From: Alphaproteobacteria bacterium
GTDB taxonomy: Bacteria > Pseudomonadota > Alphaproteobacteria > Micavibrionales > Micavibrionaceae
Direction of reading: 5' to 3'
DNA: 9,584 nucleotides
NCBI GenBank assembly: GCA_023301785.1
Contig: JALZUF010000125.1
Span: 1 to 9,584 of the forward strand
A program made the position numbers and the translations under genes. This document shows, piece by piece, positions 5,936-9,584 of this stretch; position 1 is the first letter of the stretch; every line of letters begins with the position of its first letter. The notes below the pieces were generated by a model. That model saw nothing but the letters and a program-made list of their open reading frames with translations, was not told where the DNA came from and did not search any database.

Positions 5936-6519
5936 TAATCCGCCAACCCAGACAAACATAACTCATGCATTTCTAACCTACGTGACCACACACCACGACA
6001 AGTGCGGTTATTAGGTTTTGAGCAATCCTTACCGCCAGCATATTTATATCTCTTAATAGCGTCACAAGCCTTAACACCGTTTCCAGCGTTTATCTCTCGT
6101 ATCATACTTGATTTACGCACCGCACTAATTCCAACATTATATGCCATATCGGTCATAGCCGCACTAAATTCAGGCGTAACAATTTCTTTTGCAGTATCGT
6201 TATACATAGAATAAACAGCCTTAGCATAAAATCCATAACGCATAGTAAATAACGCTTTACATTCTTGTTCAGTAAATTCTTTTTTATAACCCACCTCAGT
6301 CTCACCAATACACCACGTAAGAACACCAACGCTATCATAATAAGGCTTAAGCTTCATTCCCTCATGCTTTAATGCCATAGGTGAACCAATAGAAACAACC
6401 ATAGCAAGAAATACAGCCATAGTAGTTTTTTTAGCCGTTGGCTTACCTTGCTTGGTTGCCGCAGTTACAACCTTTGTTTTTCTTTTATTGTTAAAAATTC
6501 CCATTAAAAACTTCCACAT
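5935..6519 (-). CDS. Phage lysozyme (GH24 endolysin) with N-terminal membrane segment, probably SAR type
   Basis: A 194-aa muramidase that cleaves peptidoglycan between MurNAc and GlcNAc. The catalytic triad E53-x8-D62-x5-T68 (KHEGMKLKPYYDSVGVLT) has the exact GH24 spacing. The next WCIGET, later TDMAYNVG and GVWSRRLEMHELCL also fit the family. Residues 34-50 (MAVFLAMVVSIGSPMAL) form a weakly hydrophobic segment rich in Ala, Gly and Ser that ends two residues before the catalytic Glu, as in signal-anchor-release endolysins such as that of phage 21. Oddly, about 33 mostly basic residues precede it. Cysteines C70, C87 and several near the C-terminus could form disulfides. The start is open: GGAAG six bases before the ATG at 6504 favours MGIFNNK, five codons in, over MWKFLMG at 6519. 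The gene follows the holin candidates and overlaps the Rz start. Confidence 0.88.
   Translation of the reverse strand: MWKFLMGIFNNKRKTKVVTAATKQGKPTAKKTTMAVFLAMVVSIGSPMALKHEGMKLKPYYDSVGVLTWCIGETEVGYKKEFTEQECKALFTMRYGFYAKAVYSMYNDTAKEIVTPEFSAAMTDMAYNVGISAVRKSSMIREINAGNGVKACDAIKRYKYAGGKDCSKPNNRTCRGVWSRRLEMHELCLSGLAD
6511..6515 (-). promoter_or_regulatory. Ribosome binding site favouring the inner endolysin start
   Basis: GGAAG lies six bases before the in-frame ATG at 6504, while the outer ATG at 6519 has only a weak AAG ten bases away. Two starts five codons apart are therefore possible, and the inner one is better supported. Confidence 0.4.
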
Positions 6520-6570
6520 TAAAATTGAACTTCATACCCTATATTAATAGTCTGGCTTACTTCTTTATTT

Positions 6571-6831
6571 TTACAACTGCTTATTGTTAATAAGGCTAAC
6601 AATAGTAGACAAATGATCAACGGCTTTAGTAACTTGCTCTGCATCTCTAGCCCTACTTTTGTTATTTTGTTTTACGTCTTCTCTAAATTCTCCGATAACA
6701 CTTTCAAGCCTATCATCTTTTTTCTCTAGTATGTTAAAAAGCCTCCATATAATGCCAACAAAACAAATACATATAAGCCCAGCTATACCAAACTTCTCTA
6801 ACGCGCTTAATGCTTCAAGTATTTCATTCAT
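6571..6831 (-). CDS. One-TM small membrane protein, holin or antiholin candidate
   Basis: An 86-aa protein. Residues 14-34 (FGIAGLICICFVGIIWRLFNI) form one membrane segment. The rest is hydrophilic and coiled-coil-prone (LEKKDDRLESVIGEF ... AEQVTKAVDHLSTIVSLI). This layout is shared by XhlA/BhlA-like phage lysis proteins and some single-span holins, but I see no decisive family motif. The start overlaps the stop of the previous gene as TAATG, suggesting coupled translation with the three-TM protein. The lysozyme begins 51 bases downstream. Two adjacent small membrane proteins before an endolysin often act as holin and antiholin, or as pinholin and regulator. Which is which cannot be told from the sequence. 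Confidence 0.55.
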   Translation of the reverse strand: MNEILEALSALEKFGIAGLICICFVGIIWRLFNILEKKDDRLESVIGEFREDVKQNNKSRARDAEQVTKAVDHLSTIVSLINNKQL

Positions 6832-7172
6832 TACAATTCTTTTTTGTAATATCTATAAAGTAAATGAAGCGCGTAAGCACTTAAGCAAATGAATAATGGC
6901 CTAATTATAACTAGGAACTTCACACCTTCTGCAAAGTCGAAATAAAGAAACCAACCCATAAATAATGTGACTAGCGCATAAAGCCCTTTAGTAGCAAAAT
7001 CAAACGTGAGTAGTTTTGCTAGTCTATCATTATGATGATGGAAGAACTTAAATAATTTTACAGCCTCAACAATAAGCCATACACAAGCCATCACAGTTAC
7101 TAATTCCGCAACCATAATAATATTAGGGTTAAATATTTCGCTCGTGGCTATGTAGTCTGTTTTGTTATTCAT
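6831..7172 (-). CDS. Three-TM small membrane protein, holin candidate
   Basis: A 113-aa protein with three likely transmembrane segments: about 18-40 (IIMVAELVTVMACVWLIVEAV), 61-79 (TKGLYALVTLFMGWFLYF) and 84-105 (VKFLVIIRPLFICLSAYALHLL). A basic loop with HHH (45-47) lies between the first two, and the C-terminus is basic (YRYYKKEL). Three spans and this size fit a class I holin, which opens the inner membrane at a set time. Its place just before a second small membrane protein and the lysozyme agrees. Its start overlaps the SGNH hydrolase stop as TAATG and its own stop overlaps the next start the same way. No family motif is recognised; topology and context are the evidence. A phage superinfection or membrane protein of other function is possible. 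Confidence 0.5.
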   Translation of the reverse strand: MNNKTDYIATSEIFNPNIIMVAELVTVMACVWLIVEAVKLFKFFHHHNDRLAKLLTFDFATKGLYALVTLFMGWFLYFDFAEGVKFLVIIRPLFICLSAYALHLLYRYYKKEL

Positions 7173-7948
7173 TAAATGGCGGCCTGTATTTCATTAATTA
7201 AAACATTGTAACCTGCTTGGCTCAAATGTTGCCCATCACCATTATGATATTGAGGCAATAAAGTGCCGTTTGGTGCTACTATTGGGTTAATATCGATAAT
7301 TGTTATAGCAGGATTATTACCAAACTCGTTATCAATTTCTGCGTTTGTAAGGTTGATTTCATTCTCACTTGGCGCACCATGAATTGCACTATCGACCTTT
7401 ACAAGCTTAACGATAATAACATTACCTGTAATCCAGCTATTCATGCGTCCGAAAATGTATTTCATGGTTGCGGCTGTATTTGCCTCATTACCATTTCGAC
7501 TATCTGATAAATCGTTGACTGCCGTTAGAATAATACAAGCACCACATCTATGAATATAGTTAGGATTGCCATTTACATCATTCTCATCAAGACGTTGGTA
7601 AATCTGTCTTGCACTCTCCCCTGCGATACCTAAATTGATATGATCGCCTAATGCGCTAAAATCACCATATTCAATCATACTATCGCCAATAAGCATAATA
7701 GAGCCATCGGCTTCATTCGCCATTGTCGTGCGATATGTTGATCGTTTATTAAGCCATGCTGTTTCACTCGCTTCATTGCTAAACATATTAACACCGCCTA
7801 AATACGTACCCGCTAAACAATCATAGATCGTTGGTGTTGATGGGGGTGTTGATGGGGGTGTAGGTGGTAGTGTCGCATTGTTGTTTAAGTCTGCGATAAC
7901 TTCATCGCAAAGCGTTTTAATTTGGTTTAGTTTATCAATACTTGTCAT
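7172..7948 (-). CDS. SGNH/GDSL-family hydrolase (probable glycan or lipid esterase)
   Basis: A 258-aa protein. After a short helical N-terminus (1-24) comes a Pro/Thr/Ser linker (28-39, PPTPPSTPPSTP), then the hydrolase domain. Block I is MLIGDSM with nucleophile S90. Block II is NLGIAGES (G107/G110). Block III is TAVND with N145, where the usual Gly is Ala143. Block V is DGQHLSQAGY with D238 and H241. The catalytic Ser-Asp-His triad and oxyanion residues are thus all present. The family removes acyl groups; in phage tail loci such enzymes typically deacetylate surface polysaccharide, which is inferred here. There is no signal peptide, consistent with a virion part or a cytoplasmic enzyme. 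The start overlaps the assembly-like gene stop as ATGA; the stop overlaps the holin candidate as TAATG. A GDxG-poor but otherwise typical member. Confidence 0.85.
   Translation of the reverse strand: MTSIDKLNQIKTLCDEVIADLNNNATLPPTPPSTPPSTPTIYDCLAGTYLGGVNMFSNEASETAWLNKRSTYRTTMANEADGSIMLIGDSMIEYGDFSALGDHINLGIAGESARQIYQRLDENDVNGNPNYIHRCGACIILTAVNDLSDSRNGNEANTAATMKYIFGRMNSWITGNVIIVKLVKVDSAIHGAPSENEINLTNAEIDNEFGNNPAITIIDINPIVAPNGTLLPQYHNGDGQHLSQAGYNVLINEIQAAI
7833..7868 (-). repeat. 12-bp tandem repeat in the SGNH linker
   Basis: The plus-strand unit GGTGTTGATGGG occurs twice perfectly (7833-7844, 7845-7856) and is followed by a degenerate third unit. On the coding strand it encodes the PPST steps of the proline-rich linker. 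A 12-base unit keeps frame whatever the copy number, so linker length could vary by slippage. Confidence 0.75.
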
Positions 7949-8289
7949 AGATTACTCAATTCTTTTCTTAGGTTTTCCGCTTGTTTTTCTAATTTGCTTA
8001 AAAAATCATTGTCACCTGTGCGTAAAGGTCGCAAAGATTTTTTATCAATCTCATTAAGTTCCAATTTTATTTCTTCAGCCCTAATGTCTTTAAGGTATTT
8101 TTTTGAAAAAACTGGCTTATAATGAACAACTTTTTCACCGTTCCATTTTCTCAAACCATTATTATCAATAAATTCTTGCCATTGGTCGTCATTTATCTTA
8201 ATTGCGCCTTTAGGGATATTGCTACCGTTTACATCTAAACTGTAAAACCCTAAAGGTAAGCCATCTTTGTTAAATTCTGCATACTTCAT
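7945..8289 (-). CDS. Tail fibre assembly-like protein (putative chaperone)
   Basis: A 114-aa cytoplasmic protein. The N-terminal half (MKYAEFNKDGLPLGFYS, then NIPKGAIKINDDQWQEFI) matches a pattern widespread in small phage genes that follow tail fibres. The C-terminal half is helical and charged (about 66-114), with LNEIDKKSLRPLR. Such proteins are thought to help fibres fold or trimerise. Position fits: it lies directly after the fibre gene. The frame is open to an earlier ATG at 8313 inside the fibre gene. I prefer 8289 because it lies two bases past the fibre stop, has ATAGGT at a suitable distance, and begins exactly where the conserved MKYAxF motif does. Family identity is by pattern memory only. 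Confidence 0.65.
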   Translation of the reverse strand: MKYAEFNKDGLPLGFYSLDVNGSNIPKGAIKINDDQWQEFIDNNGLRKWNGEKVVHYKPVFSKKYLKDIRAEEIKLELNEIDKKSLRPLRTGDNDFLSKLEKQAENLRKELSNL

Positions 8290-8291
8290 AC

Positions 8292-9095
8292 TTAATGACC
8301 TATAGCTATCCATCTTGATGTTGTAGATGTGGTCGTGCCGGAACCTATTCTCATTGTTGTTGTTGTGTAATTATCAGTAAATAACCCATTTGCGTCTGCG
8401 ACATCAAATACAGTCTTACCAATATTCCCAGCTTGTAATACCCCAGTAGGGAAGGCTATAGGGAATGTCACGGTAGTATCTGAATTGTAAGTAGTCACCT
8501 GACCCCACTGAATAATAATCCCTGATGGCAATTTTTGATAGCCATTAGCAGTTTTACTTTGTTGTGCAAAATTAGAAGGCACAAGAGCAACATTGGATAG
8601 CAACCCAGCATTTGATTCCGCATCACTTGCAAAAGAAGACCCTGTATTTGTAATCTCGAATTTATTACTACCAGAATCATATTTAGCGGATATATACTCA
8701 TTCTCCGAAACCGCACCACTACTTAATGCGGTACCGTCTTTATCTACAAGACCGATTGCGCCAATACTTGCGACATTTACCGTCGATGCCCCTGTGTTCG
8801 ATGTACCAGCTTGGAACAAAATAACCATGCCATCAGTATATACTGTAGGTTGCTTAAACCCACCTATTGCAGTCAACACATAAGAATTCGCAGTTCCGCT
8901 ATCTTGATAACTTTGCGAACCTTGCGCCGCCCTAGTAATAGCTTGCGCAAGCATCTCTTGGCTAGTTGGTGTGCCAATTGTATCAAGGCTTATTCCAGAT
9001 TTTAGAACAGCGTTCTCTAGCTCTAAGGCTAAGTTGTTAAATGATGCCGCCGAAAGCACACTTACATTATCTGTTTTTGTTTCATAATCAAACAT
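8292..9095 (-). CDS. Phage tail fibre protein with gp53-like C-terminal domain
   Basis: A 267-aa fibre protein. Residues about 1-60 are a non-repetitive, partly helical start. Residues 65-150 (DSGTANSYVLT, DGMVILFQAGTSNTGASTVNV, KYDSGSNKFEI) form a beta-rich unit very common in phage fibres. The C-terminus, about 185-267 (GYQKLPSGIIIQWGQV, FPIAFPTG, ending RWIAIGH), has the signature of the gp53-like receptor-binding tip domain, whose last strand is usually W-x-A-x-G. It probably forms a trimer that touches the host surface. AGGA stands ten bases before the start, and 21 bases separate it from the gene before. The stop is two bases before the assembly-like gene. The protein is short for a full fibre, so it may be a tip attached to another fibre or to a baseplate. 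Confidence 0.85.
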   Translation of the reverse strand: MFDYETKTDNVSVLSAASFNNLALELENAVLKSGISLDTIGTPTSQEMLAQAITRAAQGSQSYQDSGTANSYVLTAIGGFKQPTVYTDGMVILFQAGTSNTGASTVNVASIGAIGLVDKDGTALSSGAVSENEYISAKYDSGSNKFEITNTGSSFASDAESNAGLLSNVALVPSNFAQQSKTANGYQKLPSGIIIQWGQVTTYNSDTTVTFPIAFPTGVLQAGNIGKTVFDVADANGLFTDNYTTTTMRIGSGTTTSTTSRWIAIGH

Positions 9096-9116
9096 ATTTA
9101 TTAATTCCTACCTAAT

Positions 9117-9557
9117 TTAAGAAGCTGTATTCCCATTTAATATATAAACCGCACTAGACCCGTCTGAATTCTCAATAACAGACAACCCGATTATTCCATA
9201 TTGCCCAGATGATTTAGTGTGACTGCTAATATTATTAATTGTTGCACCACTAGCCGCGCTTAATGTAATTTGACCCGCGCCTTTTTGGATAACAGCAACA
9301 CTCCAACCCACTGGCAAATCATTAGGCAATGTTGCCGCAATACCACTAGCGTTACTTAAAGTAAGCACTAACCCACTATCGCCAGACACAAATGTATAAG
9401 TAGTCCCTGTTTCATTTTTATAAGATGATGTGAAATTACCAATAGAAAAGCCACCACCATCTAACCCGCCACCCAATACAGGCGTAGTGTCTTCTGAAAC
9501 CTCACTAACAGCCAAGTCAGTAATAACGCCACCCAAACTTAATAAATCAACTGCCAT
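9117..9557 (-). CDS. Small beta-rich phage tail protein
   Basis: A 146-aa protein. The N-terminal DTTPVLGGGLDGGGFSIGN (23-41) is a motif often seen at the head of phage fibre and tail-tip domains. Residues 48-145 (NETGTTYTFVSGDSG, FPxGxxV-like LPVGWSVAVIQKGAGQITLS, ATINN, GQYGIIGL) match a very common phage beta-sandwich module that also appears inside longer fibres. There is no membrane segment or enzyme motif. It is the first complete gene on the minus strand in this window and directly precedes the fibre gene, so it may link that fibre to the tail or be a decorating tail protein. AGGTGA lies about 11 bases before the ATG. The beta fold is fairly sure; its place in the virion is inference. 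Confidence 0.7.
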   Translation of the reverse strand: MAVDLLSLGGVITDLAVSEVSEDTTPVLGGGLDGGGFSIGNFTSSYKNETGTTYTFVSGDSGLVLTLSNASGIAATLPNDLPVGWSVAVIQKGAGQITLSAASGATINNISSHTKSSGQYGIIGLSVIENSDGSSAVYILNGNTAS

Positions 9558-9584
9558 AAACTACGTACTCACCTAAATATGTTA
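9547..9584 (-). CDS. Possible C-terminal end of an upstream phage gene, partial
   Basis: On the minus strand, entering from the right edge, one frame reads TYLGEYVVYGS and stops with TGA at 9549-9547. It overlaps the start of the 146-aa gene by 11 bases. Of the other two frames, both stop within 15 bases of the edge. The residues look like a real protein end and the overlap fits the packing of this operon, but twelve codons cannot prove a gene. Confidence 0.35.
   Translation of the reverse strand, partial: TYLGEYVVYGS

Noticed and set aside
6478..6534. Fourteen-codon frame starting ATGAAGTTC before the endolysin
   Set aside because: Too short, AGGG lies one base from the ATG, and it overlaps the endolysin start.
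6520..6570. Promoter in front of the endolysin
   Set aside because: TTGTAA and TATTAA are about 21 bases apart, too far for a sigma70 promoter; the gap is simply A+T-rich.
6659..6892. Plus-strand open frame of 77 codons opposite the one-TM protein
   Set aside because: Antisense of a helical coiled-coil gene often reads Ser/Leu-rich without stops; nothing else supports it.
8593..8883. Plus-strand open frame of 96 codons opposite the tail fibre gene
   Set aside because: The minus-strand frame is a clear fibre domain; the antisense frame shows no domain and no ribosome binding site.
1..9584. tRNA, CRISPR array, transposase or integrase
   Set aside because: I saw no regularly spaced repeats, no tRNA-like cloverleaf and no such protein motifs in any frame of the long open frames.

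Overview
This window is a late-gene segment of a tailed phage or prophage that infects a Gram-negative bacterium. The host type follows from a two-component spanin pair (Rz with an N-terminal membrane segment, Rz1 with a lipobox) beside a GH24 lysozyme. The DNA is A+T-rich throughout and genes are packed end to end, so no stretch over 300 bases lacks a gene. The exact host cannot be read from the sequence.

Layout, read along the minus strand from the right edge. First comes a probable last codon stretch of an upstream gene, then a small beta-rich tail protein (9557-9117), a tail fibre with a gp53-like C-terminal domain (9095-8292), a tail-fibre-assembly-like protein (8289-7945) and an SGNH/GDSL hydrolase (7948-7172). 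The lysis cassette follows: a three-TM holin candidate (7172-6831), a one-TM holin/antiholin candidate (6831-6571), a lysozyme with an N-terminal membrane segment (6519-5935), Rz (5935-5633) and Rz1 (5715-5467). Most junctions here are TAATG, ATGA or a few bases, which points to one translationally coupled operon.

Left of the lysis genes a candidate sigma70 promoter (5481-5453) leads into two tandem modules. Module 1 is a 116-aa accessory protein (5417-5067) followed by a 569-aa protein with an SGNH-like esterase domain and a lectin-like C-terminus (5062-3353). Module 2 is a 51-aa, twice internally deleted copy of the accessory gene (3326-3171), followed by a 985-aa multidomain protein (3166-209) with beta repeats, an Ig-like domain and a similar lectin-like C-terminus. 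The two large proteins begin with nearly the same ten residues and end in related domains, while their middles differ. This suggests duplication of a receptor-binding module followed by exchange of the central part.

At the left edge, on the plus strand and convergent with the tail genes, lies the C-terminal 54 codons of a DnaN-like sliding clamp. It may be a phage replication gene or a host gene flanking a prophage.

Taken together, the region would build and equip the host-contact end of the virion (fibre, chaperone, two esterase-like enzymes, lectin-like modules) and then lyse the cell through holin, endolysin and spanins.
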